Shown here one piece after another: positions 42,434 through 51,191 of a stretch of 58,089 nucleotides of DNA (position 1 is the first letter of the stretch; each line of letters starts with the position of its first letter). The stretch comes from Streptomyces griseoluteus. GTDB taxonomy: Bacteria; Actinomycetota; Actinomycetes; Streptomycetales; Streptomycetaceae. The position numbers and the translations under genes are program-made. Location: positions 1 to 58,089 of the forward strand of contig JOBE01000063.1 of assembly GCA_000717735.1 (NCBI GenBank), read 5' to 3'. Below the pieces are notes generated by a model. That model had not been told where the DNA came from, searched no databases, and saw only the letters and a list, made by a program, of their open reading frames with translations.

Positions 42434-42715
42434 TCAGGCGCGGCCGGTCAGCTCGTAGCCCGCGTCGTCGACGGCCGCGGTGATCGCGGCGTCGTCGGGC
42501 TCGCCGCCGGTGGTCACGGTCACCAGGCCGCCGGCGACGTCGACGTCGACGGAGATGACGCCGTCGAGCGCGCTGACGGACTTGGTGATCGCGGTCTTGC
42601 AGTGGCCGCAGGTCATGCCGGAGACGGCGTAGACCGTGGCGGTGCTGTCGGCGACCGCGACGGCGGTGGCCTCCGTGGTCGAGCAGCTGTTGTCGGGGGT
42701 GCAGCAGGAGCCCAT
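42434..42715 (-). CDS. copZ: Copper chaperone CopZ-like
   Basis: 93 residues. HMA domain with SGMTCGHCKTAI (Cys36, Cys39) and SALDGVISVDVD. The N-terminus has three more cysteines (GSCC and SC at 4, 5 and 11), an extra cluster absent from most CopZ proteins. Delivers Cu(I) to CopA. The CsoR boxes upstream (42747 and 42781) lie between it and the divergent secreted protein gene. Confidence 0.9.
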   Translation of the reverse strand: MGSCCTPDNSCSTTEATAVAVADSTATVYAVSGMTCGHCKTAITKSVSALDGVISVDVDVAGGLVTVTTGGEPDDAAITAAVDDAGYELTGRA

Positions 42716-42746
42716 GGCTTCCTCCTCGGTCGGATTCCACTTCGTC

Positions 42747-42765
42747 GATACCCTCGGGGGGTATC
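42747..42765. promoter_or_regulatory. CsoR copper operator 2
   Basis: GATACCCTCGGGGGGTATC, with arms GATACCC and GGGTATC: a perfect 7-bp inverted repeat 31 bases upstream of the copZ ATG. Confidence 0.75.
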
Positions 42766-42780
42766 GGCTTTCGGGTTCAT

Positions 42781-42800
42781 GTATACCCCCCGGTGGTATC
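42781..42800. promoter_or_regulatory. CsoR copper operator 3
   Basis: GTATACCCCCCGGTGGTATC, a slightly degenerate inverted repeat in the middle of the divergent region between copZ and the secreted protein. Confidence 0.65.
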
Positions 42801-42828
42801 TGTGGCAAGTGGATCCCCGACTTGACTT

Positions 42829-42847
42829 GATACCCCCCAGGGGTATG
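42829..42847. promoter_or_regulatory. CsoR copper operator 4
   Basis: GATACCCCCCAGGGGTATG, preceded by TTGACT (42823-42828), which may be a -35 for the plus-strand gene at 42899. Confidence 0.75.
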
Positions 42848-42898
42848 GTGAGGTGCATCGGACGGTTACGCACGCCACCCACGTACGGGAGAGCAGTC

Positions 42899-43879
42899 AT
42901 GAACACCGGAGTGAAGATCACTGCCTTTGCCGCCGCGCTCGCCGCGACCTTCGGGACCGCGTACGGGGTCGGCAAGGGAGTCGGCCCGGTCGAGGAGCCG
43001 AAGAAGGCCGGACACGGCGACCACGCGGCCGCTCCTTCGAAGAGCGCCGACGGCCACGCCGGCCACGAGGAGGGTGCCGCCACGGACGCCTCCGCCGCGG
43101 CGAACGTCCCCGGCGGCCTCCAGGTCTCCCAGGGCGGCTACACGCTGGCCATGGAGACCCCGAAGCCCGCCGTCGGCAAGAGCGTCCTGAAGTTCTCCAT
43201 CAAGGACGCGGCGGGCAAGAAGGTCACCGCCTTCACCACCGAGCACGGCAAGGAGCTGCACTTCATCGTCGCCTCGCGCGACCTCGGCACCTTCCGGCAC
43301 CTGCACCCCGTGAAGGCCGCCGACGGCACCTGGACCACCCCCGTCGACCTCCCCGCCGCCGGCGGCTACAAGGCCTTCGCCGACTTCAAGCCCGCCGCGC
43401 CCGGCGCCAAGGGCATCACGCTCGGCGCCGACCTCGCGGTCCCCGGGGCGTACGCCCCGAAGCCGCTCGCCGCCGTGAACCGGACCGCGACCGTCGACGG
43501 CTACCAGGTCCGGCTCGGCGGCACCCTGAACCCGGGCAAGGCCGGCGAGCTCCGGCTCACCGTCACCAGGGCCGGGAAGCCCGTCACCGACCTGGAGCCC
43601 TACCTCGGGGCGTACGGACACCTCGTCGCCCTCCGCGACGGCGACCTCGCCTACCTCCACGTGCACCCGAACGAGGGCGGCCCCGGCCCGGACGTCTCCT
43701 TCACGGCGACCGCGCCCAGCGCCGGCGCGTACCGTCTGTTCCTCGACTTCCAGCACCAGGGCAAGGTGCGCACGGCGGCCTTCACGGTGGTGGCGGGGGC
43801 GACCGGAACCCTCGCCGAGGCGCCCGCTCCGGCGGCCGGTGAGGCGACGCACGATGCGGGAGGTCACGAGCACGGCTAG
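42899..43879 (+). CDS. Secreted/anchored His-rich copper-associated protein
   Basis: 326 residues. N-terminal hydrophobic signal or anchor (ITAFAAALAATFGTAYGVG) followed by a His/Gly-rich region (GHGDHAAAP, GHAGHEEGA), then two beta-rich halves: one with LHFIVASRDLGTFRHLHPVK, another with HLVALRDGDLAYLHVHPNEG, and a His-rich C-terminus (HDAGGHEHG). The pattern of histidine-bearing strands fits an extracellular copper-binding protein. Under the CsoR boxes just upstream. Probably handles copper outside the membrane. Confidence 0.8.
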   Translation: MNTGVKITAFAAALAATFGTAYGVGKGVGPVEEPKKAGHGDHAAAPSKSADGHAGHEEGAATDASAAANVPGGLQVSQGGYTLAMETPKPAVGKSVLKFSIKDAAGKKVTAFTTEHGKELHFIVASRDLGTFRHLHPVKAADGTWTTPVDLPAAGGYKAFADFKPAAPGAKGITLGADLAVPGAYAPKPLAAVNRTATVDGYQVRLGGTLNPGKAGELRLTVTRAGKPVTDLEPYLGAYGHLVALRDGDLAYLHVHPNEGGPGPDVSFTATAPSAGAYRLFLDFQHQGKVRTAAFTVVAGATGTLAEAPAPAAGEATHDAGGHEHG

Positions 43880-43931
43880 GCTGGTCATTGGACTAGACCT
43901 GTAGCCGTCATTTATGGAGAAATGGGCCTCG

Positions 43932-44621
43932 ATGAGCAACCGTGCAGTCCTTGAGGTGATCGCCCTCGACGAGGAGGACGCGGTCGCCGCCCAGACCGGC
44001 GGCGCCGACCGGCTCGAACTCGTCACCGACATTGCGGCGGACGGGCTCACCCCGTCCACGGCGTCGTTCGCCGCCATCCGGGCTGCCGTCGACATCCCGC
44101 TGCGCGTGATGATCCGTCTCGCCGACGGCTTCGCGGCCGGCGACATGGACGCCCTGGTCTACCGGGCGGAGGAACTCCGCGCGGCGGGCGCGACCGAGTT
44201 CGTCCTCGGCTTCCTCACCCCCGACGGCGAACCCGACCTCGTGGCCGTCGAGCGGCTCGTCGCCGTCCTCGACGGCGCCCGCTGGACCTTCCACCGGGCG
44301 ATCGACCGCGCCGCCGACCGCGACGGGCTCCGCAAGCGCCTCGCCGACCTGCCCGGCCTCGACACCTACCTCACGGCCGGCGCCGCCACCGGCGTCGACG
44401 ACGGCCTCGCCACCCTCAAGACCGAGGCCGCCCGCGCGGGTGAGCCCGGCTACGAGGCCCGGATCCTCGTCGGCGGCGGCCTCCGTCTCGACCACCTCCC
44501 CGAACTCCGCGCGGCGGGCCTCGACGCCTTCCACATCGGCGGCGCGGCCCGCCCCCAGGGCTGGGCCGCCCCGGTCTCGGCCGAGGCGGTACGGACGTGG
44601 CGCGAGGCGGTGGACGCCTAG
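43932..44621 (+). CDS. cutC: Copper homeostasis protein CutC
   Basis: 229 residues, TIM-barrel CutC: starts LEVIALDEEDAVAAQTGGAD, contains the conserved RLELVTD, VMIRLADGF, WTFHRAIDRA and VGGGLRLDHLPELR, and ends GLDAFHIGGAARP. ATG 43932 is chosen; an ATG at 43914 would give a six-residue longer form. CutC is linked to copper tolerance in bacteria, though its direct role is debated. The stop TAG is the start of a CTAGGG element. Confidence 0.9.
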   Translation: MSNRAVLEVIALDEEDAVAAQTGGADRLELVTDIAADGLTPSTASFAAIRAAVDIPLRVMIRLADGFAAGDMDALVYRAEELRAAGATEFVLGFLTPDGEPDLVAVERLVAVLDGARWTFHRAIDRAADRDGLRKRLADLPGLDTYLTAGAATGVDDGLATLKTEAARAGEPGYEARILVGGGLRLDHLPELRAAGLDAFHIGGAARPQGWAAPVSAEAVRTWREAVDA

Positions 44622-44655
44622 GGCCTGCCTTTTGGATCATGCCGGGCTCGCGGGG
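44618..44655. mobile_element. Left end of a CTAG MITE-like element, copy 2
   Basis: CTAGGGCCTGCCTTTTGGAT matches the left end of copy 3 (45626), and GCCGGGCTCGCGG follows as in copy 3. Only the left end is present. Its TAG is the cutC stop codon. Confidence 0.55.
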
Positions 44656-44717
44656 CGGCGGGGGTGCGTGGGAAAACGCCTGGCCCGGCACGAGGGATGC
44701 TCGCTAGCCTCTCCGCC

Positions 44718-45629
44718 ATGGCAGCCACCACCAAGATGCAACCCGACGAGCTCGACATCGACACCGCGCTCGTCGAGAGGCTCGTCGCCGGGCAGTTCCC
44801 CGAGTGGGCCGGTCTTCCGGTACGGGCCGTGGCCTCGGCCGGTACGGACAACGCGATGTTCCGCCTCGGCGACGACCTCGTCGTACGGCTGCCCCGCGTC
44901 CCGTACGCGGCCCGCCACGTCGAGAAGGAACAGCGCTGGCTGCCCCTGCTCGCCCCGCACCTGCCGCTGGACGTCCCGGTCCCGGTGGGGCGGGCCGGGG
45001 CGAGCGAGGAGTTCCCGCTGCCCTGGTCGGTCTATCGCTGGCTCGACGGGGACGACACGTACAACGTCCCGCTGGCCTATCTCGCCCATGCGGCCGTCGA
45101 GTTGGGCCGCTTCGGCGCCGCCCTGCGTACCGTCGACGTGAGCGAAGGGCCCGCCTCGTTCCGGGGCGGCCCGGTCACCGAGTGGGAGGGCGGCCATCTG
45201 CCGGGTGCGGTCCGCGACCTCGCCGCCGAAGGCCTGGTCGACGCCGACCTCGCGACCGCCTCCTGGGAGGCGGTCCTGCGGCTCCCGCAGTGGGACGGCC
45301 CGCCGGTCTGGATCCACGGCGACCTGCTGCCGGGCAACCTGCTGGGCCGTGGCGGCCGGCTCAGCGCCGTCATCGACTTCGGCGGCCTCGGCACCGGAGA
45401 CCCGGCCTGCGACATGATGCCCGCCTGGACGCTGTTCACCGCCGACACCCGTCCGCTGTTCCGCGAGGCCGCCCGGGTCGACGACGCCACCTGGGCCCGC
45501 GGCCGAGGCTGGGCCCTGGCCTGGGGCCTGGTGACCGAGCACTATTACCGCGACACGAACCCGGTCCTCGCGGCGGTGGCCCGCCGCACCCGCACCGAGG
45601 CCCTCGCGGAGTATGCGAGCGAGGGCTAG
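44718..45629 (+). CDS. Aminoglycoside phosphotransferase-like (APH) kinase
   Basis: 303 residues, eukaryotic-like kinase fold of the APH family. Catalytic loop WIHGDLLPGNLL (Asp and Asn), metal DFG-equivalent VIDFGGLGTGDPACDMM, N-lobe sequence RLGDDLVVRLP. Such proteins phosphorylate antibiotics or small metabolites; the substrate is unknown. ATG 44718 is chosen as the start of the conserved sequence. The stop TAG is part of the CTAG of MITE copy 3. Confidence 0.85.
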   Translation: MAATTKMQPDELDIDTALVERLVAGQFPEWAGLPVRAVASAGTDNAMFRLGDDLVVRLPRVPYAARHVEKEQRWLPLLAPHLPLDVPVPVGRAGASEEFPLPWSVYRWLDGDDTYNVPLAYLAHAAVELGRFGAALRTVDVSEGPASFRGGPVTEWEGGHLPGAVRDLAAEGLVDADLATASWEAVLRLPQWDGPPVWIHGDLLPGNLLGRGGRLSAVIDFGGLGTGDPACDMMPAWTLFTADTRPLFREAARVDDATWARGRGWALAWGLVTEHYYRDTNPVLAAVARRTRTEALAEYASEG

Positions 45630-45833
45630 GGCCTGTCTCTTGGATCAGGCCGGGCTCGCGGGCCCTGGCACCGCACCTCGCCGCGTTGTCGTCGGTTGCC
45701 ATGGCTCCGCCATGGCGCCCTCCTCCGCTTCGCGATGCGTCCCCCAGGCCCTGCGGGCCTGGGGAGACCCCATGCACCGGACCCCGCTCCCTGATCCGGC
45801 CCGATCCGGCCCGATCCAAACGAAAGACCCTAG
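45626..45833. mobile_element. CTAG-targeting MITE-like element, full-length copy 3
   Basis: A 208-bp element with imperfect terminal inverted repeats of about 28 bases: TAGGGCCTGTCTCTTGGATC on the left and TAGGGTCTTTCGTTTGGATC on the right (reverse strand), 22 of 28 positions alike. No coding capacity. Its left CTAG supplies the stop of the APH gene and its right CTAG that of the DHFR-like gene on the other strand. The ends resemble those of IS5-family elements, which target YTAR sites. It fills the 200-base gap between these genes. Confidence 0.7.
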
Positions 45834-46402
45834 CGGACGACGTCGAAGACGTTCATCTGCATGCCGTTGGCGTACGTCTCGTGCTCGACGAGCTTCAGCT
45901 TCTGCGTGTCCTTGTCCGTCGTGCTGAACAGTCGCTTGCCCGCGCCGAGCAGCAGCGGGAAGACGAGCAGGTGGTACCGGTCGATCAGACCCGCGTCCGA
46001 CAGGGCACCGTTGAGGCTCGCGCTGCCGTGCATGATGACCGGGCCGCCCTCGGTCTCCTTCAGCGCGGCGACCTCGTCGAGCGAGCGCAGGATCGTGGTC
46101 TCGCCCCAGTTGTCGACGAGGTCGTCCTCGGTGAGGGTCGTGGACACCACGTACTTCGGCATCTCCTTGTACCGGGCGAAGTCCTCCATGTCCGGCCAGA
46201 CGGAGCTGAACGCCTGGTAGCTGACCCGGCCGAGCAGCATCGCGCCGGCCTCCTCCTGCTCCCGGCCCTTGATGGCGTACGCCTCCGGAAGGAACTCCAT
46301 GTCCTTGAAGGTCCACCCGGCGTTCCGGTAGTCGGACTCCCCGCCGGGGGCCTCCACGACGCCGTCGAGCGAGACGAAGGCGGAGCTGATCAGGGTGCGC
46401 AT
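45830..46402 (-). CDS. RibD C-terminal/dihydrofolate reductase-like protein
   Basis: 190 residues. DHFR-like fold with MRTLISSAFVSLDGVVEAPG, EAGAMLLGRVSYQAFSSVWP, GGPVIMHGSASLNGALSDAG and YHLLVFPLLLGAGKRLF. NADPH-dependent reductase of unknown substrate, common in actinobacteria. Stop TAG is supplied by the MITE-like element. Confidence 0.88.
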   Translation of the reverse strand: MRTLISSAFVSLDGVVEAPGGESDYRNAGWTFKDMEFLPEAYAIKGREQEEAGAMLLGRVSYQAFSSVWPDMEDFARYKEMPKYVVSTTLTEDDLVDNWGETTILRSLDEVAALKETEGGPVIMHGSASLNGALSDAGLIDRYHLLVFPLLLGAGKRLFSTTDKDTQKLKLVEHETYANGMQMNVFDVVR

Positions 46403-46502
46403 GGGGTTCTCCCGTTTCGGTCATGACTGGTGATCATCGGCAACTATCGCGTAAGACCGGGCGCCCCGCCGAAACTCATCGGTCCCGCAACGCCGACTTC
46501 GA

Positions 46503-48551
46503 TCACGATTCCAACTGGAGCGGGAGCGGCGCCGCGTGAACGATCGTCAGCCCGGACACCGCGCGGGTCAGTGCCACGTACAGGCGGCGCAGGCCCGTGC
46601 GCTCGTCCGGTTCGCCGTCGACGACCGCCGCCGGTTCGTCCAGGACGACGTAGTCGTACTCCAGGCCCTTCGCGAGCGTCGCCGGCACCAGCGTCAGCCG
46701 GGACTCGGCGGTCGTCTCCTCGCCGGGGGAGAGGTGCGCGAGCCCGGCGGCCGTCAGCGCCTCCGCCAGCGGGGCGATCCGCGCGTCCGCCGCGATCAGG
46801 CCGATCGAGCCCTCGTGCGCGAGGGACTCGACGCAGGCCGCGACCACGTCCGCGTCGAGCGCGTCCGCCTCCGTGCGGCGTACGGCGAGGGAGCCCGGGT
46901 TCTCACGGACCGACTCGACCGCCGCGAGCCCCGGCGACATGTGCGGAAGCAGCCGGGAGGCGTACGCGATCACCTCGCGCGGCACGCGGAAACCGGCGGT
47001 CAGCTCCTCCACCACGGCCTCCGGCTTCCCCAGGTGTCCGAGCGCCTCCGCCCAGCTCGCCGTCGCCCACGGGGTCGTGCCCTGCGCCAGGTCGCCGAGG
47101 ATCGTCGCCGAACCGGTCGTGCAGCGCCGGCCCACCGCCCGGTACTGCATCGGGGACAGGTCCTGCGCCTCGTCGAGGACCACGTGCCCGAGCGAGTGCG
47201 TCCGCTCCACCAGGTCCCGGGCCTCGTCGATGAGGACCGCGTCCGCCGCCGACCACTTCGCCGTCTTCACGCTCCGCGCGGGCTTCGCCCACACCAGCAG
47301 CTTCTGCTCGTCCTCGGTGAGCAGCCCCTCGGCGTGCTCCGCGAGGAACTCGGGGTCGCCGAGCAGCCGGAGCACCAGCTTCTCGGGCTCCACCGGCGGC
47401 CAGCACTCCTTCACGACCGCCTTCACGGCCGTGTTCCGCGCGACCGTGTTCTGCACCCGGTCGTCGGGCGCCTCGCCCGCCTGTTCCATGCGGACCAGGA
47501 CGGCGTGCGCGATGCGCTGCGGGAGCGCCTCGCGGGCCGCGCCGTACCGGATGTCGCGATCCATCAACTCCCGTACGATCTCCTCCAGTTCGTACGCGGG
47601 AACCCGCCAGCGGCGCGAGCCGCGCACCACCGTCAGGGGCTCCTTCGGCAGTGCGATGTGGGAGCGCACGGCCCGGCGCAGCACCTCCGCCATCCGGGCG
47701 TCGCCCTTGACGACCGCCGTCGCCGCCTCGTCCGTCCCCCGCACCTCGACCTGCCCGACGAGGTCGTCGACCGTCGCCTGCTTCACCTCCAACTCGCCCA
47801 GGGCGGGAAGCACCTGCTCGATGTAGTGGAGGAAGGAACGGTTCGGTCCGACGACCAGGGTCCCGGTGCGGGCCAGCCGCTCCCGGTGCGCGTACAGCAG
47901 GTACGCGACGCGGTGCAGGCCCACGGCCGTCTTCCCGGTGCCGGGGCCGCCCTGCACGCACACGGTCCCGGACAGGCCGGACCGGACGATCCCGTCCTGC
48001 TCCGGCTGGATCGTGGCGACGATGTCCCGCATCGGTCCGACACGGGGCCGCTCGATCTCCGCCTGGAGCAGCCGGCTCGTCTGCTCAAGTTCGTCCGGAT
48101 CGGACAGGTGCTCGTCCTCGTACGCGGTGAGTTCGCCGCCCGTGTACCCGAAACGGCGGCGCAGGCCGACGTCCTGCGGGTCCTTCTTCGACGCCTGGTA
48201 GTACGGCTGCGAGACCGGCGCGCGCCAGTCGATCACCATCGGGTCGCCGACGGCGTCGTGGACGTGCCGCCGGCCGATGTAGAAGCGCTGCCCCTCCTGC
48301 GTGGTGTGCAGGTAGTCGAGCCGCCCGAAGAACAGCGGGGTGTGGGAGAGGTCGGCGAGCGCCCTGATGCGCTCCTCGATCTGGCGCCCGAGGACGACGG
48401 AGTTGACCCAGTTCGCCGTGACGTTCGTGATGTCGAGCGCCTCGACGTCCTCCCGCATCGCGCGCAGGGCTGCGCGGGACGAGGCCAGATGGTCGCGCTC
48501 GCGCGCGAGCGGATCGGGAGCGGACACGGACACGTCGGACACGTCGGACAC
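46503..48551 (-). CDS. HelD-like superfamily I helicase/ATPase
   Basis: 682 residues. Walker A GGPGTGKTAVGLHRVAYLL (about 200), Walker B VLDEAQDLSPMQYRA, motif III TILGDLAQGTTPW, and late ATLAKGLEYDYVVLDEP and RRLYVALTRAV. Preceded by the long coiled N-terminus (RERDHLASSRAALRAMREDV) of HelD proteins, which enter RNA polymerase channels and recycle stalled complexes. Some Streptomyces HelD proteins (HelR) give rifampicin resistance; no rifampicin-associated palindrome is seen upstream, so a general role is likelier. Confidence 0.9.
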   Translation of the reverse strand: MSDVSDVSVSAPDPLARERDHLASSRAALRAMREDVEALDITNVTANWVNSVVLGRQIEERIRALADLSHTPLFFGRLDYLHTTQEGQRFYIGRRHVHDAVGDPMVIDWRAPVSQPYYQASKKDPQDVGLRRRFGYTGGELTAYEDEHLSDPDELEQTSRLLQAEIERPRVGPMRDIVATIQPEQDGIVRSGLSGTVCVQGGPGTGKTAVGLHRVAYLLYAHRERLARTGTLVVGPNRSFLHYIEQVLPALGELEVKQATVDDLVGQVEVRGTDEAATAVVKGDARMAEVLRRAVRSHIALPKEPLTVVRGSRRWRVPAYELEEIVRELMDRDIRYGAAREALPQRIAHAVLVRMEQAGEAPDDRVQNTVARNTAVKAVVKECWPPVEPEKLVLRLLGDPEFLAEHAEGLLTEDEQKLLVWAKPARSVKTAKWSAADAVLIDEARDLVERTHSLGHVVLDEAQDLSPMQYRAVGRRCTTGSATILGDLAQGTTPWATASWAEALGHLGKPEAVVEELTAGFRVPREVIAYASRLLPHMSPGLAAVESVRENPGSLAVRRTEADALDADVVAACVESLAHEGSIGLIAADARIAPLAEALTAAGLAHLSPGEETTAESRLTLVPATLAKGLEYDYVVLDEPAAVVDGEPDERTGLRRLYVALTRAVSGLTIVHAAPLPLQLES

Positions 48552-48790
48552 GGGGAAGCCTCCGGGCAGGTGGATACGCGGACACGTCGAGGTGGCCGCC
48601 GGTTTCCGACCGGGCGGCGGCTCTCCACGGAGGGAGGCGGGGAAGCTGGCGAGTGTAACTCCGGCGGGGAGCGCGGGGCGAATGCTTTCCGGCCTTTCGT
48701 ACCCGTAGGGGGCAAGGTCCGACGTGAGGGGGACCCGGGGTCCACCCCCAGGCCGATGTGTTCGGAATGTCCGGATTCCATCATGGAGGC

Positions 48791-49003
48791 ATGACCGCGA
48801 CGACGTTCACCCTCGTGACCACGATCCCCCGCCCCCGCGTCCGCCCGCTGAGCACGGCGTTCCGCGCGATCCGCGCCTTCGGCGGCGCGGCGGCCGGAGT
48901 CGCCCTCCTCGGCGACTACGGCCCACCGGAGGCGGGGGTGAGGAACCCGCGCCCGGAGCACATCGGGAACCCGCGCCGTGAGTACGCGCCCGGTCCGGAC
49001 TGA
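48791..49003 (+). CDS. Small hypothetical protein (70 aa)
   Basis: ATG 48791, with ATGGAGG 6 bases upstream. 70 residues: basic Arg/Pro-rich start (TTIPRPRVRPLSTAFR), short apolar segment AFGGAAAGVALLGDYG, and a Pro/Arg/Glu-rich end (NPRPEHIGNPRREYAPG). No family recognised; the good ribosome site is the main support. Confidence 0.45.
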   Translation: MTATTFTLVTTIPRPRVRPLSTAFRAIRAFGGAAAGVALLGDYGPPEAGVRNPRPEHIGNPRREYAPGPD

Positions 49004-49051
49004 GTACGGGAGCGGCTGGTGGCGCCCCATGGCCCCTGATGTGATCGGAAC

Positions 49052-49450
49052 ATGACGACGAAGCCTTCCCCGGACGAGACCGCCGAGGCCGCGATCACTC
49101 CGGACGAGACCGCCGAGGCCGCGATCACTCCGGACGAGACCGCCGAGGCCGCGATCACTCCGGACGAGACCGCCGAGGCCGAGTCCGCCCCGTACACCTT
49201 CGGCCTGCGCCTCGCCGCCGCCTGCGGACTGGTCTTCCTCCTCGCCTGTCTGGTGGCCACCGCCTCGATCACCCTCGCCGACGCCATCGAAGGCGACGGA
49301 TCCGGCGGCTTCCTCATCACCGCCGGCTTCTGGTCACTGGCCCTCGGAGCCGTCGCGGGCGTGGCGGCCCTCGTCGTGCCCCGCCGCGCCCTCGTCACCG
49401 CCCAGTACTGCCTGGGTGCCGCCGGCCCGCTCCTCGCCCTGATGGACTGA
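49052..49450 (+). CDS. Membrane protein with N-terminal decapeptide repeats
   Basis: 132 residues. Residues 7-45 repeat PDETAEAAIT three times and begin a fourth copy, encoded by near-identical 30-bp DNA units. The acidic arm is followed by two or three membrane helices (AAACGLVFLLACLVATASI, GAVAGVAALVV). No family recognised. The repeat number probably varies by slippage. Confidence 0.6.
   Translation: MTTKPSPDETAEAAITPDETAEAAITPDETAEAAITPDETAEAESAPYTFGLRLAAACGLVFLLACLVATASITLADAIEGDGSGGFLITAGFWSLALGAVAGVAALVVPRRALVTAQYCLGAAGPLLALMD
49070..49182 (+). repeat. 30-bp in-frame tandem repeat
   Basis: Three identical units (49070-49099, 49100-49129, 49130-49159) and a partial fourth. Each unit starts CCGGACGAGACC and ends GCGATCACT. 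In-frame, so unit number can change without breaking the gene. Confidence 0.9.
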
Positions 49451-49465
49451 GCCGTCCACCCGGGT

Positions 49466-51106
49466 TCACGGCGCCAGCAGCTCGTCCGCGTCCACGATCC
49501 GGTACGCGTACCCCTGCTCGGCCAGGAACCGCTGCCGGTGCGCCGCGAAGTCCTGGTCGATGGTGTCCCGGGCGACCACCGAGTAGAAGTGCGCCTGGTG
49601 CCCGTCCGCCTTCGGCCGCAGCACCCGGCCGAGGCGCTGCGCCTCCTCCTGCCGCGACCCGAACGTGCCCGACACCTGGATCGCGACGGTCGCCTCCGGC
49701 AGGTCGATGGAGAAGTTCGCGACCTTCGACACCACGAGCACGCTGATCTCGCCGGTGCGGAACGCGTCGAAGAGCTTCTCCCGCTGCGCGTTCGACGTCT
49801 CGCCCTTGATGACGGGCGCGTCCAGGTGCTCGCCGAGCTCGTCGAGCTGGTCGATGTACTGCCCGATGACGAGGATCTGCTGCCCCTCGAACTTCTTCAC
49901 CAGCGCCTCGGTGACCTTCCGCTTCGTCGCCGTCGTCGCGCAGAAGCGGTACTTCTCCTCGGCCTCCGCGGTCGCGTACGCGAGCCGCTCCGAGTCGGTG
50001 AGGTTGACCCGGACCTCGACGCAGTCGGCGGGCGCGATGTATCCCTGCGCCTCGATCTCCTTCCACGGCGCGTCGAACCGCTTGGGCCCGATCAGCGAGA
50101 ACACGTCCGACTCGCGGCCGTCCTCGCGCACGAGGGTCGCGGTGAGGCCGAGCCGCCGCCGGGCCTGCAGATCGGCGGTGAACTTGAAGACGGGCGCGGG
50201 CAGCAGGTGCACCTCGTCGTAGACGATGAGGCCCCAGTCGCGGGAGTCGAACAGCTCCAGGTGCGGGTAGACGCCCTTCCGCTTGGTCGTCAGCACCTGG
50301 TACGTGGCGATGGTGACCGGCCGGATCTCCTTCTTCGTCCCGCTGTACTCGCCGATCTCGTCCTCGGTCAGCGAGGTCCGCTTCACCAGCTCGCTCTTCC
50401 ACTGCCGGGCGGACACGGTGTTGGTGACGAGGATCAGGGTGGTCGCCTTGGCCTGCGCCATGGCCCCCGCCCCGACCAGCGTCTTCCCCGCGCCACAGGG
50501 CAGGACGACCACGCCGGAACCGCCGTGCCAGAAGCCCTCGACGGCCTGCTTCTGGTACGGGCGCAGGGCCCAGCCGTCCTCGGCGAGGTCGATCCGGTGC
50601 GCTTCGCCGTCCACGTACCCGGCGAGGTCCTCGGCGGGCCAGCCCAGCTTCAGCAGCGTCTGCTTGATCTGCCCGCGCTCGGAGGGGTGCACGGCGACGG
50701 TGTCGGCGTCGATCCGGTCCCCGACCAGCGGCTGCACCTTCCGCGACCGCAGGATCTCCTCCAGGACCGGCCGGTCGGTGCTGGTCAGGACGAGCCCGTG
50801 GGTGGGGTGCTTGGACAGCGTAAGGCGGCCGTACCGGGCCATGGTCTCGGCGATGTCGACGAGCAGCGCGTGCGGCACGGGATAGCGCGAGTACTCGACG
50901 AGCGCGTCGACGACCTGCTCGGCGTCGTGCCCGGCGGCCCGCGCGTTCCAGAGCCCGAGCGGCGTCAGCCGGTACGTGTGGATGTGCTCCGGCGCCCGCT
51001 CCAGCTCCGCGAACGGCGCGATGGCCCGCCGGCAGGCATCGGCGAGCTCGTGATCGACCTCCAGGAGCAGGGTCTTGTCACTCTGGACGATGAGCGGTCC
51101 ACTCAC
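49466..51106 (-). CDS. XPB/Ssl2-type DNA repair helicase
   Basis: 546 residues. N-terminal XPB domain (LIVQSDKTLLLEVDH), Walker A PCGAGKTLVGA, motif II YDEVHLLPA (DEVH), RED-motif-like ATLVREDGRESD, motif VI EEAQRLGRVLRPKADG. Opens DNA in 3'-5' direction during repair. GTG 51106 is chosen because AAGGAC precedes it and the family starts GPLIVQ; GTG 51127 is possible. Next to its partner at 51192. Confidence 0.93.
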   Translation of the reverse strand: MSGPLIVQSDKTLLLEVDHELADACRRAIAPFAELERAPEHIHTYRLTPLGLWNARAAGHDAEQVVDALVEYSRYPVPHALLVDIAETMARYGRLTLSKHPTHGLVLTSTDRPVLEEILRSRKVQPLVGDRIDADTVAVHPSERGQIKQTLLKLGWPAEDLAGYVDGEAHRIDLAEDGWALRPYQKQAVEGFWHGGSGVVVLPCGAGKTLVGAGAMAQAKATTLILVTNTVSARQWKSELVKRTSLTEDEIGEYSGTKKEIRPVTIATYQVLTTKRKGVYPHLELFDSRDWGLIVYDEVHLLPAPVFKFTADLQARRRLGLTATLVREDGRESDVFSLIGPKRFDAPWKEIEAQGYIAPADCVEVRVNLTDSERLAYATAEAEEKYRFCATTATKRKVTEALVKKFEGQQILVIGQYIDQLDELGEHLDAPVIKGETSNAQREKLFDAFRTGEISVLVVSKVANFSIDLPEATVAIQVSGTFGSRQEEAQRLGRVLRPKADGHQAHFYSVVARDTIDQDFAAHRQRFLAEQGYAYRIVDADELLAP

Positions 51107-51191
51107 GTGATCAGGTCCTTCCGACACCGTGCCGTTCCCGTAACGGCCAATCCTCCAGTGTGCCTGATGGGGGCCGCTGCCGGTGGGGGCG

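Noticed and set aside
48552..48790. Rifampicin-associated element upstream of the HelD-like gene
   Set aside because: No 19-bp inverted repeat of the RAE kind seen; the gene is treated as a general HelD.
49052..49200. CRISPR-like array because of the regular 30-bp units
   Set aside because: Units are contiguous with no spacers and encode an in-frame decapeptide; no cas genes are present.
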